64,000 bases of DNA. Origin: CBDDDW01 sp965226805 (GTDB taxonomy: Bacteria; Chloroflexota; Dehalococcoidia; Lucifugimonadales; JAGWBF01). The position numbers and the translations under genes were made by a program. How positions within the stretch are numbered: position 1 is the first letter of the stretch; the number at the start of each line of letters is the position of its first letter. Location of the stretch: positions 124,001-188,000 of the forward strand of contig CBDDDW010000028.1 of assembly GCA_965226805.1 (NCBI GenBank), read 5' to 3'. Below the pieces are notes generated by a model. That model saw only the letters and a list, made by a program, of their open reading frames with translations, was not told where the DNA came from and made no database searches. Positions 32,464 to 41,709 of the stretch are shown here, one piece after another.

Positions 32464-34128
32464 TTATGGCGGAAGGTCCTTAGCTTTGAACTCGTGCATC
32501 ACGTCCGGGTTGATCTTCACGTCCACCACCAGTGGCCCGTCCTCGGTACCCAGCCGCCCTATGGCGGCCTGGAGCTCAGGTTGGGTCCGCACTGTCAGGC
32601 CCTGGGCGCCGAGAGCCTGGGCCACACCCGCCAGCTCGGGATTGTCGTAACGGGCCAGGGTCACCGGTTTTCCTTTGTTCTTGAGGTCGTGGACCTCTGC
32701 GCCGAACGCTCCATCGTTCATGACCACCACAGCCAGCGGCAGGTTGTTGCGAACGGCCGTGTCCAGCTCCGGTAGGCTCATCATGAATCCGCCGTCGCCG
32801 ACGATGAGCACGCATTTCCGGTCCGGACGACCCACGGCGACCCCAATGCTCATCGGAATACCTACTCCGACGGCGGAAAAATCGGCGCCCCAGATGAAGG
32901 CATCTGGTCCCGACACCTCCATCTGAGTAGCTACGAAGAGGACGAAATGTCCCCCTTCGGTAACTACGATGGAGTCGGCGGGCAGCGCTCTGGATAGCTC
33001 CGCCACTACCAGGTTGGGGTCAAGGACGCCCGGCGACTCTACGTAGCTACGCTGACGGCCCGCCCGCGACCCCGCGATCCGGAGCGCCACATCCTCCGAC
33101 CGGTAGCCTTGTTTAGGAGGACTCCCCTCTCGGTCGAAGTAAGTGTTGAGTGCGGAGACCGTTGCCATTGCGTCCCCCACAATCTCCACGTCCGGGCGCA
33201 CCGTCTCGCCCATGCGGTCCGGCTGAGTGTCGATCTGGACCACTTGGGCGGCAGGGAAAAGGCTGCCGTGCTTGGTGGTATATACGTTCAGGCTGGCCCC
33301 TACGGCTAGGACGCAGTCGGCCTCGCCCAGCAGCGAGCTCATGGTCTCCGTTCCGAAGCTGCCCGCGATACCCAGCCCATAGGGGTGATCGCCAAAGTAT
33401 CCCCTGGCCTGGAGGGTGTTTGCCAGAAGGGCGCCTGTGCGGGATGCCAGGGTCTCGATCTCCTCGCGAGCCCCCGAAGTCACAGCGCCCCTCCCGGCTA
33501 TGACCACGGGGCGCTGGGCTTCGCTGAGAATGGAGGCGGCCCGCTCCACCATCGTCGGGTCTGGCTGTGCCCGCTGAGTGGACGCAGCCGTGGGCGCCGT
33601 CGGATGGTACCGCCACTCCTGCTGGAGGTCGCCGTCCAGTATATCCGAGGGCGCACATATCACCGCGGGCCCCGATCCACCTCGGGCGTGGCGGAAAGCC
33701 CTCCCCACGTCCTCGGCCACGGTCACGCCGCTGCGCAGAGGGACGTACTTTTGCGCGGTGGCCTCCACGAAGAGCCTGGAGTCGAAGCGCTTGGCTTCAT
33801 GGCCGATGGTTGGGGTGTCCGCCGCGATGACTATCACGGGAGACCGATGAATGCGAGCTGTCGCCAGCCCCGTGCCTGTCTGCGCCAGGGCGGGCCCGGC
33901 GCCGATGACGCACACGCCGGGCTTGCCAGTTGCCCGCGCGTAGCCGTCGGCCATCAGCACGGCTCCCTGCTCGTGGCGTGTCGTAACGGTCCTGATGCCA
34001 TGCTTCTCCGAGATTTCGACCATCAGGTCCTCGGTGAACGAGTCCATCAGAGTAAATACCACCTCTGTGCCTTCCAGGGCCACCGCGCTGGCCAGAGCTT
34101 CGTAAACCTTCATGTGCGTCTCCGCCAA
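32464..34128 (-). CDS. Thiamine-diphosphate enzyme (acetolactate synthase/benzoylformate decarboxylase family)
   Basis: A 554-residue enzyme with all three ThDP domains. The Pyr domain has the catalytic Glu in TVTTRHEQGAVLMADGYAR and GKPGVCVIGAGPA. The central domain follows. The PP domain has the ThDP-Mg motif IVGDGGFMMSLPELDTAVRNNLPLAVVVMND. The substrate is a 2-oxo acid or a related acyl-CoA, not resolvable here. Its stop lies directly next to the end of the downstream-numbered amidohydrolase gene (no gap at 34128/34129), so both are read from one message. Confidence 0.9.
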   Translation of the reverse strand: MAETHMKVYEALASAVALEGTEVVFTLMDSFTEDLMVEISEKHGIRTVTTRHEQGAVLMADGYARATGKPGVCVIGAGPALAQTGTGLATARIHRSPVIVIAADTPTIGHEAKRFDSRLFVEATAQKYVPLRSGVTVAEDVGRAFRHARGGSGPAVICAPSDILDGDLQQEWRYHPTAPTAASTQRAQPDPTMVERAASILSEAQRPVVIAGRGAVTSGAREEIETLASRTGALLANTLQARGYFGDHPYGLGIAGSFGTETMSSLLGEADCVLAVGASLNVYTTKHGSLFPAAQVVQIDTQPDRMGETVRPDVEIVGDAMATVSALNTYFDREGSPPKQGYRSEDVALRIAGSRAGRQRSYVESPGVLDPNLVVAELSRALPADSIVVTEGGHFVLFVATQMEVSGPDAFIWGADFSAVGVGIPMSIGVAVGRPDRKCVLIVGDGGFMMSLPELDTAVRNNLPLAVVVMNDGAFGAEVHDLKNKGKPVTLARYDNPELAGVAQALGAQGLTVRTQPELQAAIGRLGTEDGPLVVDVKINPDVMHEFKAKDLPP

Positions 34129-35004
34129 TTACAGTTTCAGATTGTAGAGCCTAATAACGTTGTCGCGCAGCAACTTCCGCTGAGATTCGGGCCGGAGGCC
34201 GAGATCGTCTATCTCTTGGATGGCGCGCTCCATGTCGATAACTGGGAAGTCGGTGCCGAAGATGACCTTCTCCTTGCCCCAGGAGTTGATAAAGTGGACG
34301 AACTCGGGCTTCCAGTAACGGGGTGCGTAGGCGTCGGACCCGATGTATACGTTGGGGTGCTTCCAGGCCACGGAGATCATCTCCTCCACCCAGGGCCATC
34401 CGGTGTGGATACCCACTAGCTTGAGCTCGGGGAAGTCGCAGGCTATTGTATCCAATAGGATGGGGTGTCCGAGGCTCCTGAAGGGCGGACGGTCTTCGAT
34501 GTAAATGAGGCAGTGTCCTACCTGCATCTGGATGGGAATGTCCAACTCGACGCATTTCGCGTAAAAGGGATAGTACTTCCGGTGGTCCGGCTCCAGCCCA
34601 AACCAGTGGGGATAGACGTGGGCGCCTATAAATCCCAGCTCTTTGACAGCGCGCTCAAGCGCCAGGACCCCCTCCATTCCCTCTAGGGGGTCTATACCGG
34701 CCATTCCGTAGAACCGGTCGGGGTACTCCTTCACTACCCCCGCGACCTCCTCGTCGGGGACCTGGTCCGTGAATCCCTCGTACTTTGAGCCCACCTTGGC
34801 CGCGATGAGAAAGGCCTTTTCGATCCCCGCCAGGTCCATCTTCTCTACTAGCTGAGGCACAGAGAGAAGCACCTCCGGTTTGCCAAACTGGCGGCCGTAG
34901 AGGATCCATTTATGTTTCCGCCGACCCACCAGCTCCGGGGTCCGGAGGTTGCAGACAGCATCGATGGCCTTGTATTCCTTTGGGGCGTCCTGCTTGGTTG
35001 ACAT
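34129..35004 (-). CDS. Amidohydrolase-2 family protein
   Basis: About 291 residues counted from ATG 35004 (MSTKQDAPKEYKAIDAVCNL); upstream codons overlap the neighbouring CoA-transferase gene and are not needed. The barrel elements include FIGAHVYPHWFGLEPDHRKY, LDIPIQMQVGHC, KLVGIHTGWPWVEE and KVIFGTDFPVIDM, where the Asp of GTDFP is the usual catalytic metal residue. The N-terminal metal site normally read as DxHxH is here DAVCNL, so metal binding differs from the classic form. Related to hydrolases acting on cyclic or lactone intermediates. Confidence 0.82.
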   Translation of the reverse strand: MSTKQDAPKEYKAIDAVCNLRTPELVGRRKHKWILYGRQFGKPEVLLSVPQLVEKMDLAGIEKAFLIAAKVGSKYEGFTDQVPDEEVAGVVKEYPDRFYGMAGIDPLEGMEGVLALERAVKELGFIGAHVYPHWFGLEPDHRKYYPFYAKCVELDIPIQMQVGHCLIYIEDRPPFRSLGHPILLDTIACDFPELKLVGIHTGWPWVEEMISVAWKHPNVYIGSDAYAPRYWKPEFVHFINSWGKEKVIFGTDFPVIDMERAIQEIDDLGLRPESQRKLLRDNVIRLYNLKL

Positions 35005-35036
35005 GAGGCAGTCCTTTCCAGAAGAAGAGTAGAAAC

Positions 35037-36251
35037 CTAGTTCACGGCGCCTTCCTTGGCCAACCGCTCCACCTGCCGAGTGGTAAGCCCCAGGAGCTCG
35101 CAAAGAACGTAATGGTTGTGCTCGCCAAAAAGAGGAGCGTGCTTCACCTCCACTGCGGGGAGGCCGGTGATCTTCCAGGGCACGCTCGGAGTCGAGCGAC
35201 ACCCCACCTCGGGGTGGTCAACGTCTACGATAAACCCCCTCTCTCGCAGGTGAGGGTCCTCCAGCAGATCCAGGGCGGTTAGTGAGCGCCCGGCAGGCAC
35301 GCCTCCTCGTTGGAGGAGGGCCATGGCCTCCTCGGGGTCCTGTTCCGAGGTCCAGCTCTCGAGTAAGATGTCGAGCTCGTCCCGATGGTTCCATCGGGAG
35401 AGTGCATTTGAAAAGCGGGGGTCGCTTGACCACTCCGGGTGTCCGGCGGCGTCGCATAGTGAGGTCCACTGGCCGTCTGAGGACACGGATATGGCGAGCC
35501 ACGTATCTTCACCCCTGCAACGATAGACCCCATGGGGTGCTTTAGACGTGTCGGCGTTGCCGGCGCGATAGACCTCCCGGCCGTTGAGAGTGTAGTCGAT
35601 GATAGCCTCGGGTATGAGGGCCATCATGGCCTCTGTCATCGCCACGTCTATGTGCCCGCCTGCGCCGGTCCGCGAGCGGCGGTATAGGCCGCTGAGAAGG
35701 GCGAATACGGCGTACATGCCACTCAGCGGATCGGGGAACACACTCCCGAGGACCCGAGGGTGGTCCTGTGGGTATCCGGTGATGGCCCCCAGCCCGCTTA
35801 ACATGGTGACGGCGCTGTGGAATCCGACGAACTGTTTCATGGGTCCCGTTCGGCCGGCCGCGCTTATGGAGAGCAATATGATATCCGGGCGGACCCGAAC
35901 CAACTCGGGGTACCCAAGGCCCAGCCTTTCCAGGGTCCCCGTTGAGAAGTTCTCAGTCATCACGTCCGCAACGCGGACCAGCTCGAGGACGATTGCGCGT
36001 CCCTCCTCGGAGCGGAGGTTCACAGAGCAGCTCAGCTTGTTCGCGCTCGACATGTTGAAGGCGCCGGACCGGTGGATCCCCTGGACATCGTCGGCATAGG
36101 GAGGCCTAAGCCTGTGGGAAAGGCGCTCCCGGCTCTCCAGGGAGATCACCTCGGCGCCCATGAGGGCCGCCCATTGGGTCGCGAAGGGCATTGCCAGTAT
36201 CTGGCCGAGATCTACTATCCGAATCCGATTTAGGGGCAGATTACCGCTCAC
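35037..36251 (-). CDS. CaiB/BaiF family CoA transferase (first)
   Basis: A 404-residue class III CoA transferase, moving CoA between a thioester and a free acid. It has the N-terminal GAEVISLESRERL, the SSANKLSCSVNLRSEEGRAIVLELVRVADVMTENFSTG block with the Rossmann-like CoA site, and a large C-terminal domain (GVPAGRSLTALDLLEDPHLRERGF). The catalytic Asp would lie near the 'DV.xTEN...' to 'SG...' region, as in the family. It is followed after 32 bp by the amidohydrolase gene and probably activates the cluster's substrate as a CoA ester. Confidence 0.9.
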   Translation of the reverse strand: MSGNLPLNRIRIVDLGQILAMPFATQWAALMGAEVISLESRERLSHRLRPPYADDVQGIHRSGAFNMSSANKLSCSVNLRSEEGRAIVLELVRVADVMTENFSTGTLERLGLGYPELVRVRPDIILLSISAAGRTGPMKQFVGFHSAVTMLSGLGAITGYPQDHPRVLGSVFPDPLSGMYAVFALLSGLYRRSRTGAGGHIDVAMTEAMMALIPEAIIDYTLNGREVYRAGNADTSKAPHGVYRCRGEDTWLAISVSSDGQWTSLCDAAGHPEWSSDPRFSNALSRWNHRDELDILLESWTSEQDPEEAMALLQRGGVPAGRSLTALDLLEDPHLRERGFIVDVDHPEVGCRSTPSVPWKITGLPAVEVKHAPLFGEHNHYVLCELLGLTTRQVERLAKEGAVN

Positions 36252-36312
36252 CGTTTCTCCGTTCTTCCGGTAGCCGCTAGTACATAGTCAACAAGATTTC
36301 GCCAGCATGTTA

Positions 36313-36392
36313 TTCTGAGGGAGCCCAGCGACCGAAGAATCTGGGGACGGGTTACCCACGGCCACACCAGATTCTTCGCCTCCGGCTCAGAA
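36313..36392. repeat. Imperfect palindrome with CGAAGAATCTGG arms
   Basis: CGAAGAATCTGG (36333-36344) pairs with CCAGATTCTTCG (36367-36378), and outer arms TTCTGAG (36313-36319) and CTCAGAA (36386-36392) also pair. A half-copy of the same motif (GTCATTCTG...CGACCGAAGAATC) is at about 18113-18156. It sits in the gap between the two CoA-transferase genes. Confidence 0.75.
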
Positions 36393-36441
36393 CGACACTC
36401 TCGTAGCAATGACATTTATATCAGTTTAAGTTGACTGGGTA

Positions 36442-37713
36442 CTAGAATGCTCCCGAAGACATGAGCTGGGTTAGCTGGAGAGCGCTGTACCCTAAACGCT
36501 CTGACAGCAGGCTGGAGGTGTGTTCTCCAAGGCGGGGCGCCCGCATGCGAAGAGGCCAGGGGACGCCATCGAACCTGTAGGGTGAGCCCGGGAATTGGGC
36601 AGTTCGACCGGGCGACACTTCCGCCTCCACCAGGAAGTTCCTGGCGACCAAGTGCTCGGACGCCAGAACCTCGCTTATCTCGTAAGCGGGGATGCATGGG
36701 ACCCCCCGAGCCTGGGTTACCTCATAGATCTCCTGTCCTGTATGGGCCATGGTCCAATCGAGAAGCAACAGTCGTAGCGCATCCCAGTTGTCAGATCGGA
36801 GCATGCCGTCCCTGAAAAGCTCATTGTCCGCCCAGTCGGGATTGTCCATGACCTCGATCAAGGCCCGCCAGTGGGGCTCTAGGAAGGCCACGAGCACCAC
36901 GTAGCCGTCCTTGCAGGGCAAATAGCAATTGGGCATCAGGCCGGCCAGGGGCGCACCTCGGCGCTTGACCATTCCCAAATAGGAGGCGGCGGACAGGTCG
37001 TATAACGTCCCTGAGGCTACGGCCTCCTGCTCCGACACATCTACGTGACGACCGGCGCCGTCCCAGTCTCGGGCCAGGAGGGCCAGCATGGTGGCCACTG
37101 CTCCCGTGACGCCCGCGGTGAAATCAGCCAGGTAGGTGGCCGGCTTGAGGGGAGGCTCCCGTTCCGGATCGGCTACCGCGTCGGGAAGTCCAGGAGAAGC
37201 GTAGGCAAGTGCTCCCATGTTGATGCCGATCAGGTCGTCTCCCAGATAGTCCCTGTAAGGCCCGGTCTGGCCGAAGGGGGTGACAGAGGTCACGATGAGC
37301 CGCGGATGTGCCTCACGGAGGCTGGAGAAGTCCAGGCCGAGATCCTCCATGTGCCGAGGAGGACCGTTCTCGACCAGGACGTCGGCGTCCTTCAGCAGCG
37401 CGGCTAACAGGCGTCTGCCTTCAGACGACCGGATGTTCAGCGTGATCCCCAGCTTGTTCGCGTTCAGGTAAAGAAAGAGGCCGCTTTGGTTTGGGTCGGG
37501 GAGGTCATCCGGGAAGGGCCCGATGCGCCGGGCTCTGTCCCCCTCGGGGCCCTCCACCTTGATGACCTCCGCGCCCGCATCGGCCAGCAGCCGGGCGCAA
37601 TAAGGTCCGGAGACGAAATCCCCGAGCTCTAAGACCTTCAGGCCTTGGAGGGGGAGAGCCCACGATCCGTCGTCGGAGGCATGACTGGATGGCGCTCCGT
37701 GCCTTTCCATCAC
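36442..37713 (-). CDS. CaiB/BaiF family CoA transferase (second)
   Basis: A 423-residue class III CoA transferase. It has LKVLELGDFVSGPYCARLLA, GAEVIKVEGPEGDRAR, LNANKLGITLNIRSSEGRRLL, DADVLVENGPP and FTAGVTGAVATMLALLARDWDG, all standard for the family. It is only distantly similar to the first copy, so it is probably a partner or a different-substrate enzyme rather than a recent duplicate. It starts six bases after the upstream oxidoreductase gene ends, indicating co-transcription. Confidence 0.92.
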   Translation of the reverse strand: MMERHGAPSSHASDDGSWALPLQGLKVLELGDFVSGPYCARLLADAGAEVIKVEGPEGDRARRIGPFPDDLPDPNQSGLFLYLNANKLGITLNIRSSEGRRLLAALLKDADVLVENGPPRHMEDLGLDFSSLREAHPRLIVTSVTPFGQTGPYRDYLGDDLIGINMGALAYASPGLPDAVADPEREPPLKPATYLADFTAGVTGAVATMLALLARDWDGAGRHVDVSEQEAVASGTLYDLSAASYLGMVKRRGAPLAGLMPNCYLPCKDGYVVLVAFLEPHWRALIEVMDNPDWADNELFRDGMLRSDNWDALRLLLLDWTMAHTGQEIYEVTQARGVPCIPAYEISEVLASEHLVARNFLVEAEVSPGRTAQFPGSPYRFDGVPWPLRMRAPRLGEHTSSLLSERLGYSALQLTQLMSSGAF

Positions 37714-37719
37714 CGATTC

Positions 37720-38712
37720 TTATGACCCGGAGAATGCTGTTACCGTGGCGTGGAAAGACTCCATCGCGTCGTCGCCTACTTTGAAAGGAGCGATGACCGG
37801 CATGTCCAGGCCGCGGGCCTTGATGGCCGCCACATTCCGTCTGCAGTGCTCGGCCGAGCCTATGATAGCCAGTTCGTTCAGCATGGCGTCGCTTATAGCG
37901 GCCACGGCGCCTTTGCCATCTCCCAACGCGAGAGCCTTGGCTGCGGCGGCAGCCTCCTCGGCAAATCCCATTTCCCCAAAGTACTTCTGATAGAATGGGG
38001 TTGCGCAATAACGGGCGATGTACCTCCTTGCCGCGGGTAACGCCTTTTCCACGTCGTCCACCACTGCGGTCCTCAGGTAGCACGCCACATCTATATCCTC
38101 TAGCTTGCGTCCGGCCTGATCGGCTCCGTGCTGGAGGTGCGGCATCACCTTCTTGATGTAGTCCGGAGAGGCCCAGTTGAGGAGCACTCCGTCGGCGATT
38201 TCCCCTGCCAACTGGATCATCTTCGGACCCAGGGCGGCCAGATATATCGGTATCTTGGTGCGTACAGGAGTAAACCCCAGGCGCGAATCTCTGAGTCTGA
38301 AGACTTTCCCATTGAAATCTACGTTTTCTCCGTTGAGTAACCGTCGGACGATATCCACGGTTTCGCGAATCCGCGCCATCGGCTGATCGAAAGCCACGCC
38401 ATGAGTGTCCTCGATGGCGCCTCGGTGCCCTACCCCCAGTCCCAGGATAAAACGCTTGTTGGACATGGCATCCAGGCCCCCGGCGGACATCGCTAGGAGA
38501 GTAGGAGTCCGCGAGTAGACAGTAAGTATCCCGGTAGCCAGTTTGATGCGCTTGGTAGAGGAGGCCACAGCCGCCAGCTCGGCCAAGGAGTTCGTGACGC
38601 CTTCTGGAACCCAGACTGTGTCATACCCCTGTTCCTCGGCCACCGACGCGAGCCGCCGAATGTTCTGTGACGTGAGTGTGCCCGTTTCCAGCCTGAGTCC
38701 CAGTCGTGCCAT
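37720..38712 (-). CDS. LLM-class flavin/F420-dependent oxidoreductase
   Basis: A 330-residue luciferase-like monooxygenase-superfamily barrel. It opens with LRLETGTLTSQNIRRLASVAEEQGYDTVWVPEG and has IKLATGILTVYSRTPTLLAMSAGGLDAMSNKRFILGLGVGH (the cofactor-contacting strand) and FTPVRTKIPIYLAALGPKMIQLAGEIADGVLLNW. The LGLGVGH and PIYLAALGP patterns are usual in F420-dependent members, abundant in SAR202-type Chloroflexota. It acts in hydride transfer or oxygenation of an unknown substrate. Directly upstream of a CoA transferase. Confidence 0.9.
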   Translation of the reverse strand: MARLGLRLETGTLTSQNIRRLASVAEEQGYDTVWVPEGVTNSLAELAAVASSTKRIKLATGILTVYSRTPTLLAMSAGGLDAMSNKRFILGLGVGHRGAIEDTHGVAFDQPMARIRETVDIVRRLLNGENVDFNGKVFRLRDSRLGFTPVRTKIPIYLAALGPKMIQLAGEIADGVLLNWASPDYIKKVMPHLQHGADQAGRKLEDIDVACYLRTAVVDDVEKALPAARRYIARYCATPFYQKYFGEMGFAEEAAAAAKALALGDGKGAVAAISDAMLNELAIIGSAEHCRRNVAAIKARGLDMPVIAPFKVGDDAMESFHATVTAFSGS

Positions 38713-38757
38713 TTCGCTCTCCTTTTTTGTGCAGAATATAGCTAGTAAGGGCTTAGA

Positions 38758-39519
38758 TTACCTCGCGGTCCAGCCTCCATCCACGATGATGGCCGCTCCC
38801 GTAATAAAGGAGGCCTCATCGGAGCAGAGGAAGGCTGCCACATTCGCGACTTCCTGAGGCGTCCCCACGCGACCCAATGGGATATTGGCGATGCGGCTCC
38901 TCAGGGCGGCTTCGGGATCTCCAGTACGCTCCCTGTTGCGTCGTGACAGCGGAGTATCTATGGGTCCGGGGCAAACACAGTTTACCCGGATTCCGTCGGT
39001 GGCGTGATCCAACGCGAGGCAGCGGGTCAGCTGGATCACCGCTCCTTTAGTAGCGGGGTACACGACGTTGCGTTCCGCCCCAACCGTGCCCATCTGTGAG
39101 GCCGTATTCAGAATCACTCCGCCTCCCTGGGATTTCATTATGGGGATGGCCTCCTTACATCCGAGGAAGACGCCCTTGACGTTTACGGCGAAGATCCTGT
39201 CGTAGGTCTCTTCGTCGGTTTCAAGGATGGTGCCCGGATTGCTGGTGCCAGCGTTGTTGAAGATGATGTCCAGGCGACCGTACGCCTCGATGGCCGCGCC
39301 CACCATCCGGCGTACTGCCGCGGAATCGGCGACATCGGCGTTGACTCCCGTTGCGGCGCCTCCGTCGCTTATGATCGAGTGGACCGTCTCGTTGATGCTC
39401 GCCTGCTGTATGTCGGCGACAACCACCTTCGCCCCTTGCTGCGCGAAGGTTAGGGCAGACGCCCGCCCGATCCCCGAGGCAGCGCCGGTGATGAGGGCAA
39501 CCTTATCTTTCAGTCGCAT
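38758..39519 (-). CDS. SDR family oxidoreductase, paralogue 1
   Basis: 253 residues from ATG 39519 (MRLKDKVALITGAASGIG), set by GAGGAA just upstream. The NAD(P) motif is TGAASGIG, with FNNAGTSNPG, catalytic Ser in NTASQMG, and YPATK as Tyr-x-x-x-Lys. The C-terminus is ITGAAIIVDGGWTAR. It is the third in transcription order of a tandem trio of close paralogues, 16 bp after paralogue 2. Substrate unknown. Confidence 0.94.
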   Translation of the reverse strand: MRLKDKVALITGAASGIGRASALTFAQQGAKVVVADIQQASINETVHSIISDGGAATGVNADVADSAAVRRMVGAAIEAYGRLDIIFNNAGTSNPGTILETDEETYDRIFAVNVKGVFLGCKEAIPIMKSQGGGVILNTASQMGTVGAERNVVYPATKGAVIQLTRCLALDHATDGIRVNCVCPGPIDTPLSRRNRERTGDPEAALRSRIANIPLGRVGTPQEVANVAAFLCSDEASFITGAAIIVDGGWTAR

Positions 39520-39535
39520 GTTTTTTCCTCGGTCC

Positions 39536-40297
39536 TCACCGCGCCGTCCAGCCACCATCGGCCATGATCGCGGATCCAGTAATGAAAGAGGCCTCGTCGG
39601 AGCAGAGGAAGGCGGCAACGCCGGCCATTTCCTGTGAGGTGCCGAGCCTGTTTAGGGGGACGTTTCTGATCAGGTTGGCTTCGCTGCGTCCACCCTGGTC
39701 TCGAAACCAGTGGAGAAGAGGCGTGTCGATGGGTCCCGGGCATATGCAGTTTACGCGGATCCGGTCCGCGGCGTGGTCCAGCGCCAGGCAGCGGGTCAAC
39801 TGGACTACGGCCCCCTTAGTGGCCGGGTAAACGGCGGAACCCTCTACCCCGACCGTCCCTTCCTGAGAGGCGGTGTTGAGGATCACTCCGCCTCCATGGG
39901 CTTTCATTATGGGTATGGCCTCCTTGCACGCCATGAATACCGCCTTCACGTTTACGGCGAAGAGCATGTCGAAGGCGTCTTCGTCGATATCCAGTATAGT
40001 GCCGAGCACACTCGTGCCTGCGTTGTTGAAAAGGATGTCCAGGCGACCGTAGGCCTCCATCGCCGCGCCTACCATCCTGCGTACGGCTGTTGGATCGGTG
40101 ACATCGGCGTTGACCCCCGTCGCGATACCTCCCTGGCTCATAATAGAGCCGACCGTCTGGTCGATGCTCGCCTGCTGTATGTCGACGACTACCACCTTCG
40201 CCCCTTGCTGCGCGAAGGTCAGTGCCGATGCCTGCCCGATGCCCGAGGCGGCGCCGGTTATAAGGGCTACTTTGTCTTTCAGCCGCATGTCACCCAT
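39536..40297 (-). CDS. SDR family oxidoreductase, paralogue 2
   Basis: About 253 residues. It starts MGDMRLKDKVALITGAASGIG at 40297; an in-frame ATG nine bases downstream is equally plausible. It shares with its neighbours the cofactor motif, FNNAGTSVLGTILDIDE, the catalytic Ser in NTASQEG, YPATK and the ending ADGGWTAR. It is closest to paralogue 1 at the N-terminus (nearly identical for the first ~50 residues) and diverges most around residues 190-220, the substrate loop, where it has PLLHWFRDQGG. Confidence 0.94.
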   Translation of the reverse strand: MGDMRLKDKVALITGAASGIGQASALTFAQQGAKVVVVDIQQASIDQTVGSIMSQGGIATGVNADVTDPTAVRRMVGAAMEAYGRLDILFNNAGTSVLGTILDIDEDAFDMLFAVNVKAVFMACKEAIPIMKAHGGGVILNTASQEGTVGVEGSAVYPATKGAVVQLTRCLALDHAADRIRVNCICPGPIDTPLLHWFRDQGGRSEANLIRNVPLNRLGTSQEMAGVAAFLCSDEASFITGSAIMADGGWTAR

Positions 40298-40303
40298 CGA
40301 CCC

Positions 40304-41065
40304 TCACCGTGCCGTCCAGCCTCCATCGGACACGATCGCCGCTCCCGTAATGAAGGAGGCCTCGTCAGAGCAGAGGAAGCTCGCCACGTTCGCCACTTCC
40401 TCTTGTGTTCCGATGCGGCCCAATGGGATATTGGCAATGCGGCTCCTGAAGGCGGCTTCTGGGTCCCCGGTAAGCTTACTGATGCGGTGTAGCATCGGAG
40501 TATCCGTGGGTCCGGGGCACACGCAGTTTACACGGATGCCTTCGGCTGCATGGTCCAGCGCGAGGCACCGGGTAAGCTGGATCACCGCCCCCTTGGTGGC
40601 TGGGTATACGACATTGCTTTCACCCCCCACTATGCCGATCATGGAAGCCATGTTCAGAATCACCCCTCCGCCTTGGGCCTGCATCACCGGAATGGCCTCC
40701 TTGCATCCCAGGAAGACGCCCTTCACATTGACGGCGAAGATTCTATCGAAGGTCTCCTCATCGGTTTCCAGGATGGTGCCCCGGGTGCTAATACCAGCGT
40801 TGTTGAACATGATGTCTAGGCGCCCGTATGCCTTGATGGCTGATTCCACCATTCCCCGCACGGCCTCGGAATTGGTAACGTCGGCGCTGACTCCAATTGC
40901 GGCCCCTCCGCTGCTTACGATAGAGCGGACGGTCTCGTCGATGCCCGGCTGCTGGATATCAGCGACCACGACACTCGCCCCTTCCTGGGCAAATTTCAAG
41001 GCGGACGCCTGTCCGATGCCGGACCCGGCCCCTGTGACTATTGCTACCTTCCTCTCTAGCCTCAC
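40304..41065 (-). CDS. SDR family oxidoreductase, paralogue 3
   Basis: 253 residues. It opens MRLERKVAIVTGAGSGIG, with FNNAGISTRGTILETDEETFDRIF (almost the same as paralogue 1), the catalytic Ser at NMASMIG, YPATK, and the end VSDGGWTAR. It is first of the trio in transcription order and overlaps the preceding ThDP beta-like gene by 4 bp, so the SDRs and the decarboxylase-like subunit are co-translated. Confidence 0.94.
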   Translation of the reverse strand: MRLERKVAIVTGAGSGIGQASALKFAQEGASVVVADIQQPGIDETVRSIVSSGGAAIGVSADVTNSEAVRGMVESAIKAYGRLDIMFNNAGISTRGTILETDEETFDRIFAVNVKGVFLGCKEAIPVMQAQGGGVILNMASMIGIVGGESNVVYPATKGAVIQLTRCLALDHAAEGIRVNCVCPGPTDTPMLHRISKLTGDPEAAFRSRIANIPLGRIGTQEEVANVASFLCSDEASFITGAAIVSDGGWTAR

Positions 41066-41661
41066 GGTTCCATGGAAAAGGGTCGGACGTCACTGGATTC
41101 CGGATCAAGGGTGGCCCTCACGATTGCTACCGACTCCCCCATCGTTCGTTGGGGAAAGTCTGGCAAGTCCCGCTGGTAAGCCACCTTCAGGGATACGAAG
41201 GTAGGCCCAACATCCTCCAACAGATCTTGCAGGCTGATCACGAATTCCTCCAAGTCGCCGAACTGACGTGTCCTCGCATAGCCCCCGGCCTTCGCATGCG
41301 CCTGGTAGTCTATTCTTTCCATGCCCGATATGGGCTGTCCCTGGGTGGCCAGGTGGCCTCCGTCCTCGAACAAGAAATGCACCAGGTTCCTCGGGCTCGC
41401 GTTTCCTATAGTCGTCAGGCTGCTCAGGCCAGTCCTCAGAACACTATCGCAGTCAAGCACAAGGACCTTCCGAGAGGGAAGAGCCAGAGCGACCCCAAGA
41501 CCCACGGATGAGGCTTTGTCCATACAGTCGGAGAGGTCCACGTCCAGGTCTCTACGGCGGGACTCACAGCTCCATATCCTCAAGGCCGCCGTTGTGGAGA
41601 CAACAACGGCGGCCTTGCGATGGAGGTTTATGGCGTTGATAGCAGCGTGGGCCGGTATCAA
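41062..41661 (-). CDS. ThDP-binding decarboxylase, beta-type subunit (PP domain), copy 1
   Basis: A 199-residue stand-alone PP domain resembling the beta chain of sulfopyruvate/phosphonopyruvate decarboxylase (ComE-like). Segments seen are AAVVVSTTAALRIW, KASSVGLGVALALPSRKVLVLDCDSVLRTGLSSLTTIG and NLVHFLFEDGGHLATQGQP. The usual GDGS...N ThDP-Mg motif is altered to DCDSVLRTG, so Mg binding may be changed. It needs a separate Pyr-domain (alpha) chain; one is encoded at 42639-43241. It overlaps paralogue-3 SDR by 4 bp. Confidence 0.8.
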   Translation of the reverse strand: MIPAHAAINAINLHRKAAVVVSTTAALRIWSCESRRRDLDVDLSDCMDKASSVGLGVALALPSRKVLVLDCDSVLRTGLSSLTTIGNASPRNLVHFLFEDGGHLATQGQPISGMERIDYQAHAKAGGYARTRQFGDLEEFVISLQDLLEDVGPTFVSLKVAYQRDLPDFPQRTMGESVAIVRATLDPESSDVRPFSMEP

Positions 41662-41709
41662 TCCATCCCTCCCGTGTGCGCCACCGCCCTGGGGGCCGGT
41701 CTGTTCCCA

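Noticed and set aside
33385..34419. 344-codon plus-strand open frame
   Set aside because: Antisense to the ThDP enzyme and the amidohydrolase, both of which have clear motifs.
40098..41204. 368-codon plus-strand open frame (and a similar one at 39710-40492)
   Set aside because: Antisense shadows of the tandem SDR genes; they share the same repeated reverse patterns because the SDRs are paralogues.
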